A stretch of DNA of 64,000 nucleotides from Proteus alimentorum (GTDB taxonomy: Bacteria; Pseudomonadota; Gammaproteobacteria; Enterobacterales; Enterobacteriaceae). The translations under genes and the position numbers were made by a program. The stretch is taken from NCBI RefSeq assembly GCF_002607735.1, contig NZ_NBVR01000042.1:1-64000 (forward strand). Direction: 5' to 3'. Below are positions 54,916 through 63,415 of this stretch, piece by piece. The notes under the pieces were generated by a model that ran no database searches, had not been told where the DNA came from, and worked only from the letters and a program-made list of their open reading frames with translations. The stretch's first letter is position 1; each line of letters starts with the position of its first letter.

Positions 54916-57849
54916 ATGGCTTATTTTATGAAAAATATCGTAATACCTACTTCGTTAAGTTTCTTTTTTTTACTTTTCCCGAATTCATCATGGTCTGAAA
55001 CTAATATTTCAGAAACCCAAAAACATATTATCGACCAGCGTAATAATTGGTTGGATGAAATAAAAAATGGAGTCATCATAGACAGCCCTAAAAAAGGATC
55101 GAGAACAGCCGAGCTAGATAGAATAATCAGTAATAACTATCAAGCAATTACCGGCGAACGGAGAAAACTCGCCGAAGCCGATAAATCACAGACTCATTCT
55201 TATTTGTTTAATACCTATGCCAATATTTTATTTGGTGGCAATACCAAATCGATTAACTTAAGCGATACTCAAGCTTATCAAGACCTGAGTAAATTACATA
55301 GCACGGGTACATATGCTTATGATGCAAACAAAAAAAGGGTACGTTCGATAGATTTTATTTTAAAAGACCTTTTTTTACGAGGTAGACCTTATCAAGTTAT
55401 TGATAAAAAAGGAAATTATATTGATAACCACACCAATGTAACAGGCTCATCTTATCCTAGTGGGCATACGTGGAACGGATACAAGCAAGCTGCGGTGTTA
55501 TCCATCTTATTTCCTGAAAAAGGCAGCGAAATGTTTGCCCGAGCAATAGAGTATGGTGAAAGTAGAGTCATCGTAGGGGCGCACTTTGCAACAGATACCA
55601 TCGCATCGAGAATAGGTAATTATTACTTACTATCACAAATGCTTGCGGATGATGATACAACCCGCACATTTGTTAAGCTTGCCAAAGAAGTCCGCCAAAA
55701 TGTCGCTAACCAATGCAAAAATCAAAATTGCTTCACTACGTCGAAAGAAATAACTAACGATGAAACAGGTTATTACGGAACAAAAGATCCGGAAACTGCA
55801 CCGCTCATTACCCCCAATGAAGTTCCAAAATCTGCCAGTAATTTACTGCGTTTACGTTTTGCATATTTAACCAACGAGCAGAGGCAATCTATTTTAGCGA
55901 GCACAGCCTACCCTAGTAATTCTTTGGCTGGCTGGGCTTCAAACAAAAATAAACCAAACTCCAACTGGGGATTAATTAATCTTCCTAAAGCTTATAATGG
56001 ACCTTCATATTTTTATAATCATTTTCTTGTTAATCAAACAACGAATGAATTTGACTTCGCTGAATTTGGTAAACTTGATGAATGGAAAAATGATATTAGT
56101 GGACCCGGTAAGTTAATCAAACAAGGTGATGGCACGTTGATCCTGTCAGGCAATAACCGTTTTGCGGGCGTCGAGGTTAATCAAGGTAACTTACTACTCA
56201 CAGGCGAAAATCACTATTCAAAAAATTCGGCCATCAATGGTGGTACATTACGACTTGAAGGGACATTAAATTCTTTATTAGATGTTAACAATGGAACATT
56301 GCTATTAAATGATGGGAGTATAAATTCTCAAGTTAATATTAATAATAAGGGTGTACTTTCTGGCAAAGGGAATATTAATAAGCTGGTGGTTAATTCAGGA
56401 GGCATAATATCACCGGGCTATTCAATTGGTACTATTCGTATAGGCGATACTGTAGTTTTTAATTCTGGTAGTCACTACCACGTTGAAATAAACTCACAAG
56501 GTGATAGCGACCAAATAACCAGCCTCGGTACAGCAGTACTTAACGGAGGAATGGTTAATGTATCTCTTGAAAATAATCAAAATCTCCTCACAAAAGACGA
56601 TGTTCAGCGTTTATATAACACCCAATATACCATTTTAATGGCAGATAAAGGTATTAATGGTAAATTTACTGATATAAACCCAAATTACCTTTTTATAGGC
56701 ACAACACTATCCTACGATCAAAATGCAGTAATATTAAATGTCGGAAGAAATAATACGGCCTTTTCAAGCTTAGCTAAAACAAAAAACCAAACATCAATCG
56801 CCAATGCAATAGATGCATTACCTTCAGAGCATCCTATCTATGAAAGCATTGTAGGAATGGATATAAAAAATGATGTCCGCTATGCCTATAATGAATTAAC
56901 TGGTCAAATTCATGCCGATATCTTATCTAATCAACTCAACAGTCGTCGGCAAATAAAAGAAGCACTCCTCTCTCAGGTTAAAAATGCAGAAGTCCTTAAT
57001 GGTGAAAAAGAAAGCACAGAAAATAAAGGCAATGTCTGGGCTAAAACTTTATATAATTGGGATAATAGCTCAAGTGATGGTAACGCGAATAGCTATGACG
57101 CTTCTACCTATGGCGTACTATTAGGTGCAGATCAACGTTTTAATAACGATAAAATGTTGTTTGGTATAGCAACGGGTTTCACCAAAACCTCACTCTCTGG
57201 CTATAACAGTCACGCAAACAGCGAAAATTACCACTTATCACTCTATGGTGGTTATGATTTTGACCGTATCACATTGCGTGCAGGTGCATCTAATACGTTT
57301 CATCGCGTTCATACGTCAAAAACGGTCAATTATGGTGCACAATCAGATAAAAATAAGGCTAATTATAATGGGAATACCAACCAGATCTTTATCGAAGCGG
57401 CTTATCCAATAGTTCTCTCGGACGCACAATTAGAGCCTTTTATTAATTTAGAATATGCCAAAACGAAAAACGCATCCATTAACGAGCAAGGGGGGCGTGC
57501 CGCCTTACAAGCTCATTCGCAAAGCCTAGATTCAACCACATCCACTACAGGGCTGCGTTTAAATAATCAGTGGAAACTTAGCAGTAAATCAAGTGTTTCA
57601 CTGTATGGTGAGCTAGGTTGGCTACACCAATACAACGATGTGGAACGAGATCTCCATTTACGTTTCAAAGGTACCCAACCAATATTTATTGCTAACAGTG
57701 TTGATGCAGCACAGGATGCGTTTGTGGTTCAAGCTGGAACGGCTATCCAAATCAATAAAATATCAAAAGTATCAATTGGATATAGTGGATTAGTAGCAAA
57801 AAACCAGCAAGATAATAGTATTGATATGAAAGTATCTGTCTCTTTCTAA
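54916..57849 (+). CDS. Autotransporter with PAP2-type acid phosphatase passenger
   Basis: A 977-aa type Va autotransporter. A Sec signal (about 1-28) is followed by a class A acid-phosphatase domain (about 35-260) with its complete active site: Lys150-x6-Arg157-Pro158, PSGH (181-184) and Ser216-Arg217-x5-His223-x3-Asp227. Next comes a spacer, a passenger repeat region (GPGKLIKQGDGTLILSGNN, about 395 on), a beta-helical stretch and a C-terminal beta-barrel from about 710 that ends DMKVSVSF. The protein should display or release a phosphatase at the cell surface. Two ATGs (54916 and 54928) are possible starts. It looks acquired, as its neighbours differ from the E. coli order. Confidence 0.88.
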   Translation: MAYFMKNIVIPTSLSFFFLLFPNSSWSETNISETQKHIIDQRNNWLDEIKNGVIIDSPKKGSRTAELDRIISNNYQAITGERRKLAEADKSQTHSYLFNTYANILFGGNTKSINLSDTQAYQDLSKLHSTGTYAYDANKKRVRSIDFILKDLFLRGRPYQVIDKKGNYIDNHTNVTGSSYPSGHTWNGYKQAAVLSILFPEKGSEMFARAIEYGESRVIVGAHFATDTIASRIGNYYLLSQMLADDDTTRTFVKLAKEVRQNVANQCKNQNCFTTSKEITNDETGYYGTKDPETAPLITPNEVPKSASNLLRLRFAYLTNEQRQSILASTAYPSNSLAGWASNKNKPNSNWGLINLPKAYNGPSYFYNHFLVNQTTNEFDFAEFGKLDEWKNDISGPGKLIKQGDGTLILSGNNRFAGVEVNQGNLLLTGENHYSKNSAINGGTLRLEGTLNSLLDVNNGTLLLNDGSINSQVNINNKGVLSGKGNINKLVVNSGGIISPGYSIGTIRIGDTVVFNSGSHYHVEINSQGDSDQITSLGTAVLNGGMVNVSLENNQNLLTKDDVQRLYNTQYTILMADKGINGKFTDINPNYLFIGTTLSYDQNAVILNVGRNNTAFSSLAKTKNQTSIANAIDALPSEHPIYESIVGMDIKNDVRYAYNELTGQIHADILSNQLNSRRQIKEALLSQVKNAEVLNGEKESTENKGNVWAKTLYNWDNSSSDGNANSYDASTYGVLLGADQRFNNDKMLFGIATGFTKTSLSGYNSHANSENYHLSLYGGYDFDRITLRAGASNTFHRVHTSKTVNYGAQSDKNKANYNGNTNQIFIEAAYPIVLSDAQLEPFINLEYAKTKNASINEQGGRAALQAHSQSLDSTTSTTGLRLNNQWKLSSKSSVSLYGELGWLHQYNDVERDLHLRFKGTQPIFIANSVDAAQDAFVVQAGTAIQINKISKVSIGYSGLVAKNQQDNSIDMKVSVSF

Positions 57850-58048
57850 CTCAGTTTTTTACATTTTTCTCGTAATAAAGTGAAGTATTCAAAGCGGGTA
57901 GTTTGCAGGAGTGAGGCTCTTATTGAGGAATATCCAACTCTAGCCATAACTTACCCGCAATGATAAGTTGCTACTTTGTGGAGAGTTTGAGATCACTCCT
58001 CACCGGAAGCCTATCGTAAACAGTTAGAAAACCCTAATTTGGTGTGTT
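57850..58048. other. Unexplained spacer with a possible transposase stub
   Basis: GCGGGTA near 57894 and TACCCGC near 57952 are inverted. Codons 57991-58056 read DHSSPEAYRKQLENPNLVCFN and stop, which resembles the C-terminal end of IS3-type transposases (SPEAYRKQ). The frame is closed upstream. I cannot prove either; it marks the border between the autotransporter and the CDI remnants. Confidence 0.3.
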
Positions 58049-58705
58049 TCAATTAAAGGAGAGTGGACACTCGTTTCTCGTATTAATAGAAATTCTTGTA
58101 CCATCTGGAACAGTTCTAATTTGTAATGCAAGATCCGCTCTAAACTTCATCGCATCTATAGAATTTGATAGATATAAATTTTCTAATGTATATTTCCCAC
58201 CTAAAACAAATGGGATCTTAGGAATTAACCTATGCATTGATGGAATTTTTCCATAAATATTCTGCCATTGATTAGCTAATGAATACCCAGTTAAAAAATT
58301 ATAATCATCTAAAATTGCTTTACTCCACTCCTCAAAACTTCCCGCCAACTCACTAAATGAACCTGTTTCTGGATCAAAAACTTGAATCAGATCACCTTTG
58401 ATACAGAACTGATTTCCGAAAATATCTTCTGCAAAAAAAAATGCCTCTAGCACCATATCCTTATATGCAGAAATCCACAGCCTATTATTATTCCAATCAA
58501 TTACACCGACTTCCTTATCCATACTCTCATATGGAAATAAGTGTAATGCTGATTTAAATCCATAAAAACCGTTCTTTTTCTCTAGCAAAAAAAACAGTTC
58601 GTTTATTAATGATTGCCCATAACTTGATTCAATATTTTTTTTCAATTGATTAGGCGAAATGCCATCACTACAAATTGATAATAATTTGTCTGTAAAAAAT
58701 TCCAT
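58049..58705 (-). CDS. SMI1/KNR4 (SUKH)-like immunity protein
   Basis: A 218-aa intact frame with the SUKH-type pattern: LLEKKNGFYGFKSALHLFP early, then FFFAEDIFGNQFC, FDPETGSF, SFEEWSKAIL and LLIPKIPFVLGG-like (RLIPKIPFVLGGKY). The C-terminal extension of about 60 residues is unusual. SUKH proteins protect against many CdiA and polymorphic toxins, often nucleases. It starts 24 nt after the TAA that closes the neighbouring toxin frame, so the pair is a toxin-immunity module. It stays open although its toxin is broken. Confidence 0.8.
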   Translation of the reverse strand: MEFFTDKLLSICSDGISPNQLKKNIESSYGQSLINELFFLLEKKNGFYGFKSALHLFPYESMDKEVGVIDWNNNRLWISAYKDMVLEAFFFAEDIFGNQFCIKGDLIQVFDPETGSFSELAGSFEEWSKAILDDYNFLTGYSLANQWQNIYGKIPSMHRLIPKIPFVLGGKYTLENLYLSNSIDAMKFRADLALQIRTVPDGTRISINTRNECPLSFN

Positions 58706-58707
58706 TC

Positions 58708-58749
58708 TTATTTTTCTCTATCTTTTTCTTATTTTTCTCTATCTTTTTC
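58708..58749. repeat. 21-bp tandem duplication between toxin end and immunity start
   Basis: Two exact copies of a 21-nt T/C-rich unit (58708-58728 and 58729-58749). On the minus strand each copy ends in TAA, the first being the natural stop of the toxin frame. It lies in the spacer before the immunity ATG and may affect its translation. Confidence 0.8.
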
Positions 58750-59833
58750 TTGTTTTCCGAGTGATTCATCTAATTTTATAATGACAATTGTACCATCAGG
58801 GAACTCACGGTACTAATGATCAATGCACAAGCTTGTACCTCTATTATCAGATGGTGAGATTAATCTAACTGATGTACCTGTACTACTCTCTTTAAACATA
58901 GCAGAAGGATATTCATCACGATCAGAACCTTTAACTGGATCTGTATTCTCTAATGACTCTCTCCTTCTTTTGGCTGCACCATCAGCTTGTTCTGTTACAT
59001 TTTCACCTTTGGTTAGTGCAAGACCTGCATTCACCAAACCATGCGCTATCGTGCGCTGAATATCACTTTCAACGCTACTGCCTTGAATTTGGTTTTTTAC
59101 TTCATTGGCAAGATAAGGCGCGGAGCCATTGGCAATCGCAGTGACAATGTTGTTACCCATCATACCTTGTGTAAATGCGGTAACCGCTTGAATAGCGCGG
59201 GTGTATTTACCGCCTGTGCCAAAGTCAGATTGGTTGGTATAGTCTTGTAAGCGTTGTTGGAAGAGGTAATTTTGAACGTCGCGCTCGGTAACATTATCGT
59301 TGGTTTCTGAAAGGGCTTGGTAGATATTGTCGTAAGCCGTATCAGAAAGATTGTCGAGTCTTGAATCTTCTTTCACTTGATGAGTGCCACGAATAGTATC
59401 AACCGTGGTTGCCAAATCGATAATCTGCGCACCAATTTCACCCACTAGCTGCTGTTTCTGTTGGCGGTTTTGCTCTTTCTCTTTGTCGAAAATTTTATTT
59501 AACGTACTGTGGGCGTTATCAGTGTCTTGACTTAATTGCGCGATATCTTGCTGTTGATTGTCAGTATCACGCACTGTCCATGTGCCTTGTGATACCGCAG
59601 ATTGAGTGGTGTTTTCCACGCTGTCGCTATGGTTACCTGCCATGGCTAATGCATGCCCCAGATTGATGCTCAACTTTATATTCTGCGTAGTTATGGATAT
59701 CACTAAAGCCTAATGTGCCTGTATCAAGCTGATTATTTTTAGCTTCTGAGGTACTGCTGATCACCGCACCATCAAGCTGGGTATGTTTACCCACGCTAAT
59801 ATCAAACCCTTGATTGCCTGCAAATAAGGCTGA
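58729..59833 (-). pseudogene. CdiA remnant with NucA/NucB-type nuclease toxin tail
   Basis: Upstream codons (59833 to about 59700) read as CdiA filament ([18 protein letters not shown]). A frameshift and deletion near 59700-59650 join them to the open frame that starts GTG 59703. That frame has the CdiA pre-toxin region (LSQDTDNAHSTLNKIFDKEKEQ, then YTRAIQAVTAFTQGMMGN) and a tail RRRESLENTDPVKGSDRDEYPSAMFKE typed as NucA/NucB-like nuclease (RRRESL, RDEYPSAMF, SPSDNRG). The tail joins directly after GENVTEQAD, so the VENN motif and the first part of the toxin are missing. An amber TAG at 58813-58815 cuts the frame, which then continues YREFPDGTIVIIKL to TAA at 58729. Confidence 0.78.
59001..59245 (-). 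repeat. CdiA pre-toxin block, copy 1
   Basis: This block and 62672-62915 are near-identical by eye over about 245 nt in the same orientation, an offset of 3671. Both encode YTRAI-AVTAFTQGMMGNNIVTAI and following residues. Homologous recombination between them would delete the genes in between. Confidence 0.8.
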
Positions 59834-59947
59834 TTAAATAACAATTTAACACAGAACCATGTGGGAATACGACTCCCCAATATGGCTAAACTGAACAGTT
59901 TATTATTTAGGAACTAGGTGTAGATCCCAGAACAATTGCAGAAAAAA

Positions 59948-60442
59948 CTATTCCTCTAAATAAAACAAACCGTGAGAATCTTCCAGCGTCGCATAAATTC
60001 TCATAGCCTCTTCTCCTTCAGCTATGTATTCCACATCAATCGGCTCAGGTGGAAAATCAGGATCAGTATAATTACCGTCCAAAAAGACTTTATATTGTTC
60101 CAGAATATAAAGTAACTGATCAATTGTTAACAAAACTCTCTGTTCTTGCACATACTCACTGGCGATGAATACCCTATTTTTCGTCACCATCACCCAATGG
60201 GCATTGCCCATACCAAAAAAACCATCGGGTGCTCGACTAGAGGGTAAGTTAGTTAGGTTGTTGATCCAAATATCTACAGATTTCAGACCAGTAGGCAAGT
60301 CTGTTGACAACCATGAAGCTATCTCGCAAATACCATATCCTTGCTTTGGTTTAAATCTCATATTTTCACTTGGCTCACGACCTGATGGGTAATAACTACT
60401 ATCATCAGGTGACCACCAATAATATATTTTTTTATTAATCAT
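59948..60442 (-). CDS. Putative CdiI-type immunity protein
   Basis: A 164-aa intact, acidic cytoplasmic protein (KIYYWWSPDDSSYYPSGRE at the start, many Trp and Tyr). I do not recognise the family. Its ATG overlaps the stop codon of a toxin tail as ATGA (60439-60442), the usual CdiA-CT/CdiI junction, so it is inferred to be an immunity gene. The toxin is lost except for its last residues. Confidence 0.65.
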   Translation of the reverse strand: MINKKIYYWWSPDDSSYYPSGREPSENMRFKPKQGYGICEIASWLSTDLPTGLKSVDIWINNLTNLPSSRAPDGFFGMGNAHWVMVTKNRVFIASEYVQEQRVLLTIDQLLYILEQYKVFLDGNYTDPDFPPEPIDVEYIAEGEEAMRIYATLEDSHGLFYLEE

Positions 60443-60523
60443 TTTTTAGAACCTTGATATACCGGCCAAGCAGTTGCTCCTGTTCCATCTGGTTTTCCAT
60501 AGTAACCTTCTACTTTTACCCCA
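60439..60523 (-). pseudogene. 3' stub of an unknown CdiA toxin
   Basis: The last 27 or so codons, reading SGVKVEGYYGKPDGTGAT and WPVYQGSKK, end in TGA overlapping the next ATG. Upstream sequence changes abruptly to IS200-type transposase near 60523. The fold is not recognisable. Confidence 0.6.
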
Positions 60524-60919
60524 CTTTTCTTGTTCTCTGATATACTTTTGAATTGTGGCTTCATTGAGCCCAACTGTTGTGACATAGAACCCTTCCGCCC
60601 AAAACTTTCTGTTGCCAAATTTATATTTGAGATTGACATGTCTATCAAAAATCATCAACGAACTTTTACCTTTCAAATATCCCATAAAACTTGATACGCA
60701 TATCTTCGGTGGAATACTCACTAACATATGAACATGATCTGGCATGAGATGCCTTTCGATTATTTCCACACCTTTATACTTACAAAGGTCTCGAAGGATC
60801 TCACCTATACTTGAACGTATTTTATTAAAAATTACTTTCCATCTATATTTCGGCGAAAAGACGATAGGGTATTTACACAGCCACTTTGTATGTGCTGAGC
60901 TTTGTGCTTTAATGCCCAT
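60446..60919 (-). mobile_element. tnpA: IS200/IS605-family TnpA, C-terminally truncated
   Basis: HUH single-strand transposase beginning MGIKAQSSAHTKWLCKY, with the HVH metal motif in DHVHMLVSIPP and the catalytic tyrosine in IQKYIREQEK. FMGYLKGKSSLM is a strong IS200 signature. After QEK the frame enters foreign codons (WGKSRRLL) and the usual last 15-20 residues and right end are missing, so the element has been cut at a toxin-gene junction. ATG 60919 follows GGAAAGGTG. Confidence 0.88.
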
Positions 60920-60986
60920 AAACACCTTTCCTTATTTAAGTTACGAATATTAGCTTGAACATCTATATCGTAACGGAAAGGTGTTT
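60920..60986 (-). promoter_or_regulatory. Hairpin sequestering the TnpA ribosome binding site
   Basis: AAACACCTTTCC (60920-60931 on the plus strand) and GGAAAGGTGTTT (60975-60986) are exact complements, with further pairing inside (GTTACGA with TCGTAAC). In the tnpA mRNA this hides GGAAAGGTG, as described for IS200, where it silences the transposase. Confidence 0.75.
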
Positions 60987-61009
60987 TTCTTGGTATAACC
61001 TTTAATGCT

Positions 61010-61026
61010 CACCCGCATAGCGGGTG
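61010..61026 (-). repeat. IS200-type left-end hairpin
   Basis: CACCCGC-ATA-GCGGGTG is a perfect 7-bp stem upstream of tnpA at the expected place of the subterminal hairpin recognised by TnpA. The matching right end is not found. Confidence 0.6.
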
Positions 61027-61076
61027 GTTTTATATTTAAGACGCTGACGCGACTTAAACTGGCTAAAGCCAATAAT

Positions 61077-61102
61077 AATGCCGACTGTCAATAGTCGGCA
61101 TT
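61077..61102 (-). terminator. Hairpin after the SUKH-like immunity pseudogene
   Basis: A 10-bp perfect stem AATGCCGACT with a 6-nt loop lies 75 nt after the immunity frame. The minus-strand tail is ATTATTATT, a weak terminator run. Confidence 0.5.
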
Positions 61103-61177
61103 TCATTACTAGAAATTTTACTGCATTTTTTATGCATCGAGGATTATTGTTAATTTTATAAATATAATCTTAATTCA

Positions 61178-61706
61178 TCATTTAATCACTATTAACTCAC
61201 CAATAAGATCATCAGTTATATTTTCAATACACATCCGTGTATCTGTATTTACTAAATTACGAAGGTGCTCATTAAATGTTAAACCTGTTGGTATTATAAT
61301 TTCTTGGTTCTCATCATAATGATATACCAAATCACTATTATCATTTTTAGTTAAGACAAAAAAATATTGCGTTTCATTCTCAAATGAAAATACAAATGGT
61401 CTTTCTTTTAGAAAATCATAATATTGTAGGTTAAATAACTCTTCACAGAATGAATGTTGAAAAAATATATGCGACCTAACTGCCATATTTCCCCGATAAA
61501 AAATTAGTGCATTATCACTAAAAAGCCCCCCCGCTACACCTACCCAAAGATATTAAGAAGTCATATAATTGGCCTTTTATTTCAATGTCATAAAGTTTCT
61601 CTATTTTTTTTATTTCATCTATACTATAGCCATTTATTTTATTATAATTTATAAATAATTCAGGATAAATTGAGTGAAAATAACAAATTTGAGCTTGCTT
61701 GTTCAT
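61178..61706 (-). pseudogene. SMI1/KNR4-family immunity gene, frameshifted in a G7 tract
   Basis: The 62-codon frame from ATG 61706 (GYSIDEIKKIEKLYDIEIKG) ends early after GGAF. The next frame continues FSDNALIFYRGNMAVRSHIFF and FSFENETQYFFVL to 61178. Reading G6 in place of the G7 tract at 61526-61532 joins them into one SUKH protein of about 175 residues with the family GGLFSDNALIFY block. Its ATG overlaps the toxin stop as ATGA. It may be a phase-variable gene, a dead gene or a sequencing slip. Confidence 0.8.
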
Positions 61707-62915
61707 GGTCTTTTTCCTGTTGTTCCTTGATATATATTTATCGTAAATTTAGGATTATTTTCCGCAAAATTTGGGGCTGTTTTACTACATCCATTACGCA
61801 TACCAGGGTTAGATATAGATGTATTTTCTACGCTTATATTAATAATAGCCTTTTTACCTTTGTAACTATCTTGAATATAACTAAATATTTTTTGTTCCGC
61901 ATGATTATAATTTGTTTGAGTAGATGATGTTGGCTTACTTGCTATACTTCCAGTATCTGTAACAATAATTTTATAGTTTATTTTATTTATAACTATCTCT
62001 TGTGGCCCGTTACCTTTCCAAGATTTTCCACTAACAGAAAGAAAATACTCTGTGTTTCCTTTTATTGTAGTGGCATACCAATACTATCAAAACCTTCCTT
62101 GCTTCCTAATGCAACTCTTGTTCCAAGAGTCGCTGAATTGAAAATACTTTGGGCGCTTTGTTCATTTTCATTTTTTACAAAATTAACGAGTTGCCGTCTA
62201 TCTTCTGCACTTAAAGAATCAAGCCAAGCAATCCATTTTAAAGCATCTGCTTGGTCAATTCCGGTTTTTGTACTTTCCCATGCAGCAATCGTCTCAGGAA
62301 TTTTTCCCTCTTTACCCTCTGCTATTGCTTCTTGTCTACGCCTTTCACTGATTTCACGGTATTTCGCATAAATATCTTCTTTATCGGCATTCGTTTTACT
62401 CGCTTCTATCAGCGCTTGCCTCATATCGAGAACATCTTTATTAGTCAGATAATTATTCTCAACCACCACCTTCCCGGCTTGGGCGGCATTGGCGACGCCT
62501 GCGCTATTATCGCTGATTAAACCGCCTGCAATGCCTTAAGCTAACGTTGCCCATGCACTTATATTCTGCTTTTCAGTCTCAGTCAGCTCTTCGGGGGTTT
62601 TACCATAAAGTGAATGCGATAAAATACCCACCGTTTCGCCGGTCATTGCACCCGTGGCTTGTGCGACTGCATTTTCGCCTTTTGCCAATGCAAGACCCGC
62701 ATTCACCAAACCGTGAGCAAGGGTGCGCTGAATATCACTTTCAACACGGCTACCTTGAATTTGGTTTTTCACTTCATTGGCAAGATAAGGTGCTGAGCCA
62801 TTAGCAATTGCAGTAACAATGTTATTACCCATCATGCCTTGCGTAAATGCAGTAACGGCTTAGATCGCTCGGGTGTATTTACCGCCCGTGCCAAAGTCAG
62901 ACTGATTGGTGTGAG
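61703..62915 (-). pseudogene. CdiA tail with VENN motif and deaminase-like toxin, broken
   Basis: From 62915 the frame carries the CdiA pre-toxin block, a TAA in place of the glutamine of RAIQAV (62860-62862), a TAA at 62536-62538 after ISAWATLA, the VENN motif (VVENNYL, about 62452-62469) and a toxin N-terminus. A missing base near 62071 then shifts the frame to one that continues to TGA 61703. That part has HAEQ (61895-61903, Zn-His and catalytic Glu) and NPGMRNGC, like a deaminase in which the first cysteine of CxxC is arginine. The end overlaps the immunity ATG. Confidence 0.75.
62672..62915 (-). repeat. CdiA pre-toxin block, copy 2
   Basis: Second copy of the block at 59001-59245. It differs by a small number of substitutions, including the nonsense change at 62860-62862. 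Confidence 0.8.
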
Positions 62916-63042
62916 CCTGTCATACTTCCGAATTTGTGGCTGGGCGGTCTGTGCATTGACCTCTGGTAGTTAATTATCCGGATCATTGAGACAGAGTAGT
63001 AGCTAAAAGGAAAATCCCAGCTCTTAGACTGAGATCTTAACA
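62916..63042. other. Junction sequence of unknown origin
   Basis: Homology to CdiA stops near 62915. The following 125 nt match nothing I recognise and have no open frame with a ribosome site. It may be a recombination junction between modules. Confidence 0.35.
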
Positions 63043-63126
63043 TCATCTACGTAACTTATATTCTATAAACCACATTCCTATTCCAGCGACCAACCCAGCC
63101 CATAGGCTCGCTTTATTAATTTTCAT
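63043..63126 (-). CDS. Possible 27-residue membrane peptide
   Basis: ATG 63124-63126 to TGA 63043-63045 encodes a basic start (MKINKAS), a glycine-rich hydrophobic stretch (LWAGLVAGIGMWFI) and a basic end (YKLRR). This is a single-pass membrane topology. No clear ribosome site is seen. It lies directly after the small membrane immunity candidate. It may be chance. Confidence 0.35.
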   Translation of the reverse strand: MKINKASLWAGLVAGIGMWFIEYKLRR

Positions 63127-63163
63127 TAAAATATATAAAATTAAAATCTAAAAAAAACAAAAT

Positions 63164-63415
63164 TTATTTTAGTTTATTTTCTTTTATATATAGCACCCCA
63201 AAACCTACTCCCATAATCATTCCTACTCCCATAATCATTCCTACTCCAATACTAACTCTTAATGAGCGTTTGATTTCATTAAGCCCAATAGACATTGGAG
63301 TGTTAGAGTAAAAATAAAAAAACACGTCAATAGAAAGAAACATTATGATACACAAAATAAACAATGCGACTATAAATATAATTGTTAATATGCTCGAAAA
63401 TAAAATACCCTTCAT
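63164..63415 (-). CDS. Small membrane protein, putative immunity partner
   Basis: An 83-aa protein with two or three hydrophobic segments (about 5-31 and 55-77) and the internal repeat GVGMIM-GVGMIM-GVG. Its ATG overlaps the stop of the upstream CdiA-like frame (TAATG), the typical toxin-immunity coupling. A membrane immunity protein would fit a toxin that acts on the membrane. The family is unknown. Confidence 0.6.
   Translation of the reverse strand: MKGILFSSILTIIFIVALFILCIIMFLSIDVFFYFYSNTPMSIGLNEIKRSLRVSIGVGMIMGVGMIMGVGFGVLYIKENKLK
63204..63247 (-). repeat. 18-bp tandem repeat in the membrane immunity candidate
   Basis: Two exact 18-nt units (63204-63221 and 63222-63239) and a partial third encode GVGMIM repeats. 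The in-frame unit length permits copy change without frameshift. Confidence 0.85.

Noticed and set aside
61670-61927. Plus-strand frame of 85 codons
   Set aside because: It is the shadow of the minus-strand deaminase-like toxin frame, which ends on the immunity start codon.
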